Positions 28,301 to 34,152 of a stretch of 64,000 nt of DNA are shown one piece after another. Made by a program: the position numbers and the translations under genes. Every line of letters starts with the position of its first letter. Positions within the stretch are counted from its first letter, which is position 1. The notes beneath the pieces are model-generated. The model saw only the letters and a list, made by a program, of their open reading frames with translations, made no database searches and had not been told where the DNA came from. Source of the stretch: Lentzea alba (GTDB lineage: Bacteria > Actinomycetota > Actinomycetes > Mycobacteriales > Pseudonocardiaceae); NCBI RefSeq assembly GCF_011067745.1, contig NZ_JAAMPJ010000005.1, forward strand, positions 566,872 to 630,871, written 5' to 3'.

Positions 28301-28606
28301 CTCAGCCTCGGTGACCGTGTTGTCGACCTGCTGATCCCAGGTCTGCTTGGGGTAACGACTCCGCACGCTCGCAGGCAGCGTCCGGTTCGCCGGTCTGCCC
28401 TCGAAATGTCTTCCCGCACCATCGGCCGAGCCCCAGACCTGCCCAGGTCCGTGCAGGGCCGCGTACGCGTTCTCCTGCCCGCCTATGACCGAGTCACCGG
28501 TCGTCGTCGTCACCACCATGAGGACCGCGAGGCCGCCTGCGACGACCTTCGCGAAACCGCTGGGCAACAAGAAGAAGCCGAAGATGCCAGCCTTGCGTGT
28601 GCGCAC
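19316..28606 (-). CDS. RHS-repeat polymorphic toxin with nuclease-like C-terminal domain
   Basis: 3096 aa from the GTG at 28606, preceded by GAGGAGATCGC. An N-terminal membrane or signal segment (about 8-35) implies export. Domain order: a DNRLRE-like domain (about 330-500), a DUF6531-like start of the RHS shell near 740 (FDPQTGNYTTSAVDATV), a LamG-like domain (about 955-1180), many YD repeats (about 1350-2490) and the RHS core hallmark near 2605 (MGARWYDPGTGGFVSRDD, ending at NVDPTGH). The variable tip (about 2880-3060) has NSCHLLAAVLGGAGN and ENVATCSRAANTF followed by IVYYKVVPQYAGDRTVPVAF, resembling the Endonuclea_NS_2 type of DNA/RNA non-specific nucleases with His and Asn at the active site. 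Four Cys suit an exported fold. No adjacent cytosolic immunity gene is recognisable. Confidence 0.85.
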   Translation of the reverse strand: MRTRKAGIFGFFLLPSGFAKVVAGGLAVLMVVTTTTGDSVIGGQENAYAALHGPGQVWGSADGAGRHFEGRPANRTLPASVRSRYPKQTWDQQVDNTVTEAEPPAREVKGFDEKVSAEQPARRSEYERVYSNPDGTETTEFSASRLNYRGKDGAWTPIDPNLVEDQGNGWRNAADEVGLRFAKKADAADLVTLTVDNDHSVSYALAGAAAATPKVDGATIVYPQVAPKVDLKLESRPGGVKETLVLAGPDAPTSFTFPLRLKGLTPQIDNGQVVFSDEKGTPRAVIPPGDMVDAKGAVSKGVSYRLVQGALELTADAAWLKDPSRAFPVAVDPTVSLPVGSGSADASMTAGPAGSGELAIGTNANAYIKFGDLVNRLQYHTIFGAQLWMVNFEAESCEPRQVSVHPVTENWSSGSGTYPGPAVGGALASKSFAHGYIAFGQSSSACPRAGELFNLGGAGRDLVQRWVNGEQSNFGLSIRGAGAKKFTDRGTANPPKLYVTHSPYNATYKLTDPRPNPPVLQNQNGKVKIQVTNKSAAAWAPADYYLAYRAYKADGTAFGQQRAASLTTTVQRNGKVTLDATIKAMPPGKYFLDFTMVKTGGPVFTDHQVPPGRIVLQVFDIPPVLQELFPPNGYQAPTLTPQLWARALDVDAPPSSSLQFKFEICERDAAGKPVNCTNSGYGTKTAWPVPSGTLSWTKAYLWRAFVKDATTEVPSPYSVLLANVPQPEITARVSSSPNGMQEQDFDPQTGNYTTSAVDATVGTAGPPLSVARTYNSIDPRRDGLFGAGWTSVYDMKIVPDDDGSGSVVVTYPDGQTVRFGRNANGTYVAPGGRTASLTQDTTSWKLLDKSGTTYQFALTGKLSKITDISNRSIVLTYLDGKLRKAQVANSQTNTAGRSLTFTWTGNHVTKLDTDPVDGAALSWSYSYTGDLLTKVCGPTPGCTNYEYSAGSHYRSAVLDSRPESYWRLGEDEGTAAASEVAVNLGKDTGTYKNVTLGAAGQFAGTTDTATSFNGTTSAVDLPKGTVKKSRDGAIELWFKNSITGSGGPLIGYQDKALGSASTTGVPVLYVGRDGKLRGQFGTGSINPITSSTPVNEVGKWHHVVLSSMGSTQTLYLDGVKIGELTGKTIDHTLLTFNQIGAAYASTPGSWPEWGTTAQRSYDGLIDEVAIYSGPLGAASVMAHYKAATTQADLLSKVTLPSGRVDALATYDVGRDRVKQYTDNNGGVWKVGAPTVYGGDTDLRRSVEVLDPGNRTSLYEFDAISGQLLRLGQPLGMEARPEDKPGEPTETPPDPVRQCTQPDANDPAFCTVIPDDSGGPVFVRYGVDGVSIRTFEYNDDGVLTTVRDENGNPTTMTYDARGNVTSTKTCRDTDANQCQTSYKSYPATVTNLYDPRNNLPTESRDARSTSATDSTYRTQYAYHSSGQLATQTTPDGAQTSYKYTTGSEGAVGGGTQPAGLVDSVTNARGKITKYNYFANGDLARVTEPSGRSTEYTYDPVGRMISKKDISDSFPAGVGTTYTYDGMSRLRTTTMPATTNAVTNVKHQKRITSTYDPDGIVVSVEEADALGNDQARTTSSTLDDRGRAITTTDPEGGKTTFDYDAFGNVTSTTDPNGNRYDYAYTARNTLAEVRLRDWRSDPEGTPAPATGDHLVLKAFSYDFAGRLASETDAMGRRTEFTYFDDGLLAKAVLKKFRNPDGTTRDFVLEDNTYDAAGNPTKQVRNNGKTVKASTYDRLGRALTSTTDPNGLMRGTSFTYDTNGNVKTVTTTGKPSNVPWVTGNNQEQVSYDYDDADNLVQQTVTGGTTSRVTKTRYDQRALPTSTISPRGNVTGADPNAFTARLVHDEIGQLVTSTAAPLSVESGGQPASTATPTATTGYNTFGEITDYKDELGNISRTTYDRNGRTTSSAKPSYRAPGATQAVTPTTFTKYDGNSNVVEVKDPRGNITRSTYDQLNRVAKVDVPASTNDERAATTFGYTRSGQIVSTVDGTGIRTEATYDDLDRQVTATSIERTPVAGAFTSRVVFDDAGNVVSEISPKQSTTTYTFDTLDQLTKSVDPNGVQVQYGYDFAGHTVRAVDAQGRTSQATYDLFGQKTADNALKADGSTLRSTTYGYDPAGNLITVTDPNQTVRTYTYNSANQLINQVEPVADGKSITSSYGVDAAGNRTRYTDGRGNSTITTYNTLGLPESTIDPSTTAHPGAADRTWTTGYDENGNAVQLTAPGGVVTKRDYDAANRPKAETGTGAEAETAATTYGYDLSNRLRSVSAVGGTNTYTYDDRGHLLTTAGPGGVAEYRYDEEGSVVSRKDAAGTAAYAYDKGRLDTVADGLTGTSQKFGYDNTGAVKTIDFGASRKRTLGYDDFGRLSSDVLTNSANATVASTTYGYNLTDTIASRTTTGVAGAGTTTYDYDKGLRLKSSTAGGVTTGYEWDDAGNRTKIGSKVSTFDERNRLLSDGDSTYAYSPRGTLRSKTTGSQTQQFGFDALDRMITNGAQNYAYDGFDRVATRNGTTFTYAGQNDEVVSDGTETFARGPGDELLATSRGATERLSLSDLRGDVVGGFDPADDTLGALPDSTTYDPFGKVAAKNGNTGALGYQGDWTDQATGQVDMGARWYDPGTGGFVSRDDVDTSGGSAVNANRYGYGAGNPVTNVDPTGHSCATPTKARPCPPTVRPRGGKGRGPRSSSPLGLAVRVFLDVLAPTPAGGRGDSCTSLYGVTCDKAFQKRPSTKELFCDTHSWTVQCGGGGDSPWARALPDVETGPDTDGDGDVDAGDDAEARAEAARIAAYLRAKAISDKARADNAHAAKHTPIAVDPGATKPILLTPQQVSSTPKAPAVKVGTARDVVNDTRTDADEIYQKALKRAGRFLHTVSSASRAVVVTIEGTQERQRLIPDQHQRDRRDCRQALPTPNYMPVDADHGNRATGVEACVTKKHGENKAKRGPGYKWTQDYVSQNYGVTASKTINSCHLLAAVLGGAGNRSENVATCSRAANTFVRGDGRVEDNMRAFEKRAADAVEDGQIVYYKVVPQYAGDRTVPVAFEMTAEGFYKDGRPGGINRHEVVPNVLYNPRAPGGNSLGMPNLGLLNDSQGNPAPIKNTK

Positions 28607-28653
28607 GCGATCTCCTCGAATGGACACGAACACTCCGATGAACTCTCTGTCTG

Positions 28654-28689
28654 CCCGGAACCCCGCGGCGCGTGCCGCGGGGTTCCGGG
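28654..28689. terminator. Very strong hairpin before the RHS gene
   Basis: Perfect 16-bp stem (CCCGGAACCCCGCGGC and complement) with a 4-nt loop GCGT. It begins 3 bp after the stop of the small secreted protein gene (28693), and the RHS start lies 47 bp further on. It probably ends the upstream transcript, leaving little room for a separate RHS promoter, or it acts as an attenuator. Confidence 0.8.
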
Positions 28690-28692
28690 TCG

Positions 28693-29037
28693 TCACCACC
28701 AGCCGGAGCAGCGGCGGGTGAGGCTGTCGCAGAGGCGGAACGAGATCTTGCTGACGTCGCTGTAGCTGCCCGAGTAGTTCGAGGTCTTCACGACCCCGTC
28801 CTCACGGCGCTGCAGGTAGGTGTGCGACGGCAGCGCCGACGGCCCGTTGGTCCACCACTTGCCGTCGTAGTCGTTGCCGTCCCACACCCACGACTTGCAC
28901 AGCGGCAGGTTGCCGCCCTCCGGGCCCTGCAGGTCGCCGCACTGCTGAGCGGCCGACGCGGGCGAGGCGAGGAGGACGCTCGCACCCGCAATGGTGGCGA
29001 CGGTGATACCGATTTTCTTGGCAACGTCGAGAAGCAC
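28693..29037 (-). CDS. Small secreted protein of unknown function
   Basis: 114 aa with a signal peptide (KKIGITVATIAGASVLLA, cleavage near ASPASAAQ) and start at the ATG at 29037. The mature protein of about 85 aa has four Cys (QQCGDLQG, LPLCKSWVW, RLCDSL, RRCSGWW at the end) and many aromatic residues (KSWVWDGNDYDGKWW). I do not know the family. It is the first gene of the leftward run that leads into the RHS gene, but a 16-bp hairpin directly after its stop suggests it is mostly transcribed alone. Confidence 0.65.
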   Translation of the reverse strand: MLLDVAKKIGITVATIAGASVLLASPASAAQQCGDLQGPEGGNLPLCKSWVWDGNDYDGKWWTNGPSALPSHTYLQRREDGVVKTSNYSGSYSDVSKISFRLCDSLTRRCSGWW

Positions 29038-29348
29038 GATTAATCCCTTTTGCCGATGAATGTCAGGCGTCGATCACACGTTCACGAGGTCGAATCAAGT
29101 CGCCGAGGATCGTGTCCGCAAGACGAGGCATTCGAGTCCCCCAGTTCCACGATCAGCGCAGGTCAAGCGACTGCGCGGTCAACGTAAGAACCGCCGCTGA
29201 CATTTCGCTGACACGTGACAGCCGTCACAGTTGTCGGAAATGAGCAGCCCTGAACGGGAGATGAACTGCGCCACCAAGAATTCACCAAAGCGTCATGGGA
29301 CGCTCACCTGATAGCGGCGAAAAGCCGCGATTCAGACGTGCCCGCGAA
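29038..29348. other. Intergenic region between two leftward genes
   Basis: 311 bp holding the presumed promoter of the secreted-protein gene at 28693-29037. I see only two short stems, a 6-bp one at 29289-29304 (AGCGTC/GACGCT) and a 5-bp one at 29314-29328 (GCGGC/GCCGC), close to the stop of the upstream gene and perhaps acting as a weak terminator. No open frame is convincing. Confidence 0.4.
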
Positions 29349-29693
29349 TCAAACGGGCTGGATGTCGAGCACGTCGGGTGATGGCAGCTCATCAGGATCC
29401 GTCTCCCCGACACCGACCCACTCAACGCCACCAAGCACCTCCCCGCGCTGAGAGTCCTCGATCACGTAGAGGAACAGGCCGTCGTAGGACTCCAGGACGG
29501 CCGCGTTGACACGTATCGCCATTCCGAGGCCACGACCGTGCTGGAAGTCGATGGACGGGCAGCCGCATCCACACGCACCGACCACAACCACGTCCTGCGC
29601 TTGGCACCGCAGGTTCTCGACGCCGTCGAAATCGACGCTCAGCAGCGCGTCGAGCACTCTTCGCTCTCGCTGGGTCAGCGGCCTCGGGTCCAT
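29349..29693 (-). CDS. Hypothetical protein, intact copy of a duplicated gene
   Basis: 114 aa, starting at the ATG at 29693 (MDPRPLTQRERRVLDALLS). The N-terminal helix is followed by a Cys-rich segment VVVGACGCGCPSIDFQHGRG that may bind a metal, a strand AIRVNAAVLESYDGLFLYVI, and a C-terminal acidic tail with ETDPDELPSPDVL. I recognise the type as a small conserved actinobacterial protein without known function. The deleted copy at 12856-12976 shares its two ends. It is divergent from the ABC transporter genes at 29873. Confidence 0.7.
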   Translation of the reverse strand: MDPRPLTQRERRVLDALLSVDFDGVENLRCQAQDVVVVGACGCGCPSIDFQHGRGLGMAIRVNAAVLESYDGLFLYVIEDSQRGEVLGGVEWVGVGETDPDELPSPDVLDIQPV

Positions 29694-29872
29694 GGCGTCG
29701 ATCGTCCCACCGGCGGCGGAGTCAATGCCGATTTCCGCGAAGTCAGACCCAGGTCTGACAGACCGCGGCCCGCACCACGACCGCGAGGTTCGGGCCAGAG
29801 CCCGATGTGGACAGAGCGGGCGACGCAATTGACTGCGAGGTGACGCGAAGCGCCCAACCGGAAGAAGCCCAG

Positions 29873-30577
29873 ATGCTCAAGATCGACCGGCTCACCAAGC
29901 GGCGGGGGTCAGCGCTGATCCTCTCCGACGTCAGTTTCGAAGCGCGCCGAGGCCGGGTGACCGGGTTCCTCGGCCCCAACGGCGCGGGAAAGTCCTCGAC
30001 CCTGCGGATCCTGCTCGGACTCGACCACCCCACCTCGGGCACCGCGCTGGTCGACGGCGTCAGGTTCGCCGCGTTGCGCGACCCGCTCGCCAAGGTCGGC
30101 GCCGTGCTCGACGGTTCCGGCGCGCACCGCTCCCGCACCGGCCGCGCGCACCTGAACTGGGTCGCGGCGGCGGGCGGCATCCCTCGACGCAGGGTGGACG
30201 AGGTGCTGGAACTGGTCGAGCTGTCCGGCGCGGCCCGCAAGCGCGTGGGCGGCTACTCGCTCGGCATGGGCAGGCGGCTCGCTCTCGCCGCCGCGCTGCT
30301 CGGCGACCCGGAGGCGTTGGTGCTCGACGAGCCGATCAACGGACTCGACCCGGAAGGCATCCGCTGGATCAGGACGTTCCTGCGGGAACGGGCGGCGGCC
30401 GGTCACACGGTCCTGCTGTCCAGCCATCTCATGGGCGAGCTGTCCGAGACGGTCGACGACGTGGTGATCATCAACCGCGGTCGCGTCGTCGCACAGGGCA
30501 CGCTCGCCGAGATCACCGGAGCGCGGCGGAACCTGGAGGACGCGTTCTTCGCGCTCACCAGCGGGTCCGGGCGGTGA
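29873..30577 (+). CDS. ABC transporter ATP-binding protein
   Basis: 234 aa from the ATG at 29873 (MLKIDRLTKRRG), with GGAAGAAG upstream; the open frame extends further 5' without a good start. Motifs: Walker A GPNGAGKSST, signature YSLGMGRRLALAAALL, Walker B ALVLDEPINGLDPEG and switch His LLSSHLMGELSE. The signature YSLGMGRR in place of LSGGQ and the LDGSGAHRSRTGRAHL region are typical of BcrA-like ATPases of drug or lantibiotic exporters. It overlaps the first permease at 30574 by 4 bp. The natural substrate is unknown. Confidence 0.87.
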   Translation: MLKIDRLTKRRGSALILSDVSFEARRGRVTGFLGPNGAGKSSTLRILLGLDHPTSGTALVDGVRFAALRDPLAKVGAVLDGSGAHRSRTGRAHLNWVAAAGGIPRRRVDEVLELVELSGAARKRVGGYSLGMGRRLALAAALLGDPEALVLDEPINGLDPEGIRWIRTFLRERAAAGHTVLLSSHLMGELSETVDDVVIINRGRVVAQGTLAEITGARRNLEDAFFALTSGSGR

Positions 30578-31281
30578 GGGCGGTGCGGGCACTGAGCGCC
30601 TACCGCGGCGAGCTGAGCAAGCTCGCGTCGCTGCCGTCGGTGTGGGCCGCCTGCCTGGTCGGGGTGGTGGTCCCGGCGGGCGTCGCGATCATCAACGCCA
30701 GGTCCACGAGCGTCGACGCCGGCTTCCAGGAACTCGCGTTCGGGGTCGTCGGCGTGATCGTCCTCGGCGTCGTCGCGGCGAGCAGCGAGTACTTCGTGGA
30801 CGGCGAGGACAACGGGCGCCAGATCACCACGAGCCTCACCGTCGTGCCGTCCAGAACCCGTTTCCTGCTCGCGAAGATCGCGGCGGTGACCACCGTCGCG
30901 ACCGCGTTGGCGGTGGTGGCCGCGGTGATCACGTTGCTGCTCATCGGCCAGGCGGCCGGCCTTTCGCGCATGTTCGGCGCAGTCGTCTACTGGGTGCTCA
31001 CCGCATTGCTGGCGTTCGGCATGACCTTGTTGACCCGCAACGGAATCATCCCGCTGGCGTTGCTGATCCTGAACACGTCGGTCGTCACCGTCACGTTCCT
31101 GCTCGCGAAGATCACGACGCTCGCGGTCTACTTCCCGGACATGGCGGGCATCCGCATGTTCATCACCGAGGTCGACCTGCCGGTTCGCCTCTCCCCCGTC
31201 GCAGGTGGCGCTGTGATGGCGGCGTGGGTCGTCGCGCTGCTCGTCGCCGGGTTCGCGACTTTCCGCCGGAGGGACGCATGA
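30574..31281 (+). CDS. ABC-2 type permease, first subunit
   Basis: 235 aa, GTG start overlapping the ATPase gene. Six membrane segments can be drawn: about 22-42, 52-75, 100-130, 138-155, 160-185 and 205-230. A cytosolic first stretch (RALSAYRGELSKLASLPSVW) is the usual start of BcrB-like permeases, where the ATPase docks. The segment VAASSEYFVDGEDNGRQITTSLTVVPSR after the second helix is also conserved in the related protein downstream (VAVTSEYSGGQLRTTLTAMPRR), showing that the two permeases are paralogs. The gene ends FATFRRRDA, like its neighbour, and overlaps it by 4 bp. Confidence 0.83.
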   Translation: MRAVRALSAYRGELSKLASLPSVWAACLVGVVVPAGVAIINARSTSVDAGFQELAFGVVGVIVLGVVAASSEYFVDGEDNGRQITTSLTVVPSRTRFLLAKIAAVTTVATALAVVAAVITLLLIGQAAGLSRMFGAVVYWVLTALLAFGMTLLTRNGIIPLALLILNTSVVTVTFLLAKITTLAVYFPDMAGIRMFITEVDLPVRLSPVAGGAVMAAWVVALLVAGFATFRRRDA

Positions 31282-32003
31282 GCCACGACACTCGGCGCTG
31301 GATCCACGCCGAGACGACGAAGCTGTGGAGCCTGCCCGCCACGCACCTGACCGCGCTGGGCACGCTGGTGGCGTCGGCGATGCTCGCGATCGCCTTCGGT
31401 GCGGCGGGCAGACCGGGCGGCACGACCGTGCTGGACGCCGGACTCGCTCCGGTCGGCTACACCCAGGTGGGGTTCATCATCCTGGGCGTGGTCGCGGTGA
31501 CGTCCGAGTACAGCGGCGGCCAGCTCCGCACGACGCTCACCGCGATGCCGCGCCGGACCACCCAGCACCTCGCCAAGCTGGTCTCGCTCGCGCAGTTCGC
31601 GCTGCTCGCGGCCGTGATCACCGTGCTCGCGAGCATCGTCGTCGCCGGTGTCGTGGTGGGAGACCAGGCTTCGCTCACCGAAGCGTTGCGGGGCATCGGT
31701 GGAGCCGCGGGCTACCTGACGCTCACCACGCTGCTGTCCGCCGCGGTCGCCGCCATCGTGCGGCGCACGATTCCCGCGCTGGCCGGGCTGCTCGTCCACT
31801 ACTTCATCGCCGGGCCGTTGCTGCGCGACCGGACGGACTTCGCGACCTACCTGCCGGACACCGCCGGCTACCGCATGTGGTTCCCCGGTGCGACGGGCCG
31901 GCTCGGCGCGTTGAGCCCGCTCACCGGTGCCGCGGTCGTGCTCGCGTGGGTCGTGCTGGCGGTGGCCGTGTCCACGACCGCGTTCCGTCGCAGGGACGCC
32001 TGA
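31278..32003 (+). CDS. ABC-2 type permease, second subunit
   Basis: 241 aa, start ATG at 31278 overlapping the preceding stop. It has the same plan as 30574-31281: cytosolic start (WIHAETTKLWSLPATH), six hydrophobic segments, the conserved TSEYSGGQLRTTL motif and the ending TAFRRRDA. With the ATPase 29873-30577 the two permeases should form one exporter. Its stop (32001-32003) directly abuts the stop codon of the convergent response regulator gene (32004-32006), leaving no intergenic DNA. Confidence 0.83.
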   Translation: MSHDTRRWIHAETTKLWSLPATHLTALGTLVASAMLAIAFGAAGRPGGTTVLDAGLAPVGYTQVGFIILGVVAVTSEYSGGQLRTTLTAMPRRTTQHLAKLVSLAQFALLAAVITVLASIVVAGVVVGDQASLTEALRGIGGAAGYLTLTTLLSAAVAAIVRRTIPALAGLLVHYFIAGPLLRDRTDFATYLPDTAGYRMWFPGATGRLGALSPLTGAAVVLAWVVLAVAVSTTAFRRRDA

Positions 32004-32660
32004 TCAGGAGTGCGGCACCACAAGACCCATGTCGTACGCGGAGATCACGAGCTGTGCGCGGTCGCGGGCCGACAGCTTGCTGAGCAGCCTGCCCACGTGC
32101 GACTTGACCGTCTTGATCGAGATGACCAGCACGTCGGCGATCTCGGTGTTGGACAGGCCGCGGCCGACGAGGGTCAGGATCTCGACCTCGCGCTGCGTCA
32201 ACCCGTTCGGCTGCGCGGCGCGATGCCGTGGCGTGGCCAGGTAGTGCTCGACCAGGTGCGTGAGAACCGTTGGTGCGAAAAGGGATTCGCCCGCATGTGT
32301 GCGCCGGACGGCGTCGATCAGGTCGTCCGGCTCGGTGTCCTTGAGCAGAAAGCCGCTCGCACCGGCCCGCAACGCCTCGTAGACGTACTCGTCGAGCTCG
32401 AACATGGTCAGCACCAGCACCTTCGTGCCCGCGAGCTCCGGTGTCGCGGTGATCTCCCGGGTGGTGGTGATGCCGTCCTGGCCGGGCATCCGGATGTCCA
32501 TCAGCACGACGTCCGGGCGCAGTTCCCGGGCCCTGGCCAGCGCCTGCTCACCGTCTTCGGCCTGACCGACGACCTCCACGTCCGGGGAGTCGCCGATGAT
32601 GATGGCCAGGCTGTGCCGCAACAACATCTGGTCGTCGACGAGCAGCACGCGGGTGGTCAT
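32004..32660 (-). CDS. LuxR/NarL-type response regulator (second pair)
   Basis: 218 aa. Receiver: acidic pair VDDQ, phospho-acceptor in DVVLMDIRMPGQDG, and Lys in GFLLKDTEPDDL. The output domain is a LuxR helix-turn-helix (LTQREVEILTLVGRGLSNTE, then ISIKTVKSHVGRLLSKL). It overlaps the kinase gene at 32657-33508 by 4 bp and is the last gene of the leftward signalling operon. It faces the transporter genes tail to tail; regulation of that transporter is plausible but not shown by the sequence. Confidence 0.9.
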   Translation of the reverse strand: MTTRVLLVDDQMLLRHSLAIIIGDSPDVEVVGQAEDGEQALARARELRPDVVLMDIRMPGQDGITTTREITATPELAGTKVLVLTMFELDEYVYEALRAGASGFLLKDTEPDDLIDAVRRTHAGESLFAPTVLTHLVEHYLATPRHRAAQPNGLTQREVEILTLVGRGLSNTEIADVLVISIKTVKSHVGRLLSKLSARDRAQLVISAYDMGLVVPHS

Positions 32661-33508
32661 CGACGTCCTCCGTCCGGCAGGCGAGCGATGACGTGAAAGC
32701 CTCTTTCCCCGTTGTGCACGACCAGTTCCCCACCCAACGCGTCGACCCGCTCCCGCAACCCGACCAGCCCATGACCCGCGCCGCGCAGCGGCTGCCAGTG
32801 TTCAGGAGGCCCACCATCCTCGATGCTCACGACCACCACGTCCCCCTCGCGCACAAGCCCGATCCGAACCTCCGCCGGACCTGCGTAACGCGCCGCGTTG
32901 GTCACGGCTTCCCGCACCACCGCACACGCGGTCGCCTGCACCCCTGGGGAAACGTCACCGAGATCGGCGATCTCCAACCGCGGCCGCAAACCCGTGGCAC
33001 GGGCGGCTTCGACGACCGCGGGAATGTCCGCCAGGCTCTGCGCGGGTCGTAGCGGCGCGGCGCGTTCACCGTTGTCGCGCAACACGGACAGCATGCGCCG
33101 CAGTTCGGCGACGGCCTCCCGCCCCGTCCGCTCTATGTCGGCGAGCGCCTGGTCACGTTCGGCTTCCCGCCCGTCACCGCGCACCCGGCGCGCGGCTGTG
33201 GCTCGGACGACGATGACGCCGAGGCCGTGAGACACGATGTCGTGCAGCTCTCTGGCGATCCGGAGCCGTTCGTGGTGCGCGGCCTGTTCCGCGGCCCAGG
33301 AGGTGAGGCGTGCCTCGTACGCGAGCCGCTGCCGGCGGGAGCGGATCACCGTCCAGGTGGTCGTGGCAACGGCCAGCGCGACGATCACCACCGGTATGAC
33401 GACGGAACCCGGCCCGTTCTTGCCGACCATCAGCAACGCGGCGGTGAGCACGAGGAGCACGGCGCCACCGACGAGCCACGTGCGCAACGGGCGTGTTGGT
33501 CTGGTCAT
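32657..33508 (-). CDS. Sensor histidine kinase, NarL type (second pair)
   Basis: 283 aa, a short kinase. Start is the ATG at 33508 overlapping the stop of the regulator gene before it (ATGA). Two membrane helices (about 10-27 and 33-52) are joined by only a few residues, so the sensor is inside the membrane. A basic linker leads to the His motif RIARELHDIVSHGLGVIVV (His near 99). The ATPase domain shows VVREAVTNAARYAGPA (N box), SIEDGGPP (G1 box, last Gly replaced) and GHGLVGLRERVDALGG (G2 box). It should phosphorylate the regulator at 32004-32660. Confidence 0.86.
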   Translation of the reverse strand: MTRPTRPLRTWLVGGAVLLVLTAALLMVGKNGPGSVVIPVVIVALAVATTTWTVIRSRRQRLAYEARLTSWAAEQAAHHERLRIARELHDIVSHGLGVIVVRATAARRVRGDGREAERDQALADIERTGREAVAELRRMLSVLRDNGERAAPLRPAQSLADIPAVVEAARATGLRPRLEIADLGDVSPGVQATACAVVREAVTNAARYAGPAEVRIGLVREGDVVVVSIEDGGPPEHWQPLRGAGHGLVGLRERVDALGGELVVHNGERGFHVIARLPDGGRR

Positions 33509-34149
33509 TTCCTCAGGTACGCGAGCACCGCGAGCACTCGACGGTGGCCCGCGTCGGTGGTCGGCAGGCCGAGCTTGGTGAAGATGTTGCCGATGTGCTT
33601 GTGGACGGCGCCGTCGCTGATCACCAGCAGGGTGCCGATCGTGGAGTTCGAGTGGCCCTCGGCCATCAGCCCGAGCACCTCGCGTTCGCGTGGCGTCAGC
33701 TGTCGCAACGGGTCGTCCGCCCGGCGGCGCACGAGCAGCTGGGCGACCACCTCCGGGTCCATCGCGGTGCCTCCGGCGGCGACGCGGTTCAGCGCGTCGA
33801 GGAAGTCGGCGACCTTGCCCACCCGTTCCTTGAGCAGATAACCCACGCCGCCGCTGCCGTCGGCCAGCAGCTGGGTCGCGTAGCTCTCCTCGACGTGCGC
33901 CGACAGCACGAGCACGGCGAGCCCCGGCCACTTCGCGCGGGCCTCGACCGCAGCTCGCAGGCCCTCGTCGCGGAACGTGGGTGGCATTCGCACGTCCACC
34001 AACGCGACGTCCGGGCGGTCGGTCGCGATGGCCGACAGCAGGTCGTCAGGGGTGTCGACGGCGGAGGTGACGTCCAGGCCCTCGGCACGGAGCAGGTGCG
34101 TGAGGCCTTCCCGCAGCAGGGTGTCGTCCTCAGCGATCACAATGCGCAC
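33505..34149 (-). CDS. LuxR/NarL-type response regulator (first pair)
   Basis: 214 aa from a GTG at 34149, 3 bp after the kinase stop. The receiver has the acidic pair AEDD, the Asp in DVALVDVRMPPTFRDEG and Lys in GYLLKERVGK. The DNA-binding domain contains LTPREREVLGLMAEGHSNST and ISDGAVHKHIGNIFTKLGL. The DVRMPPT motif with a longer insert is typical for the subgroup that pairs with DUF-rich membrane kinases such as 34153-35301. It overlaps the next kinase gene by 4 bp. Confidence 0.9.
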   Translation of the reverse strand: MRIVIAEDDTLLREGLTHLLRAEGLDVTSAVDTPDDLLSAIATDRPDVALVDVRMPPTFRDEGLRAAVEARAKWPGLAVLVLSAHVEESYATQLLADGSGGVGYLLKERVGKVADFLDALNRVAAGGTAMDPEVVAQLLVRRRADDPLRQLTPREREVLGLMAEGHSNSTIGTLLVISDGAVHKHIGNIFTKLGLPTTDAGHRRVLAVLAYLRK

Positions 34150-34152
34150 GCT

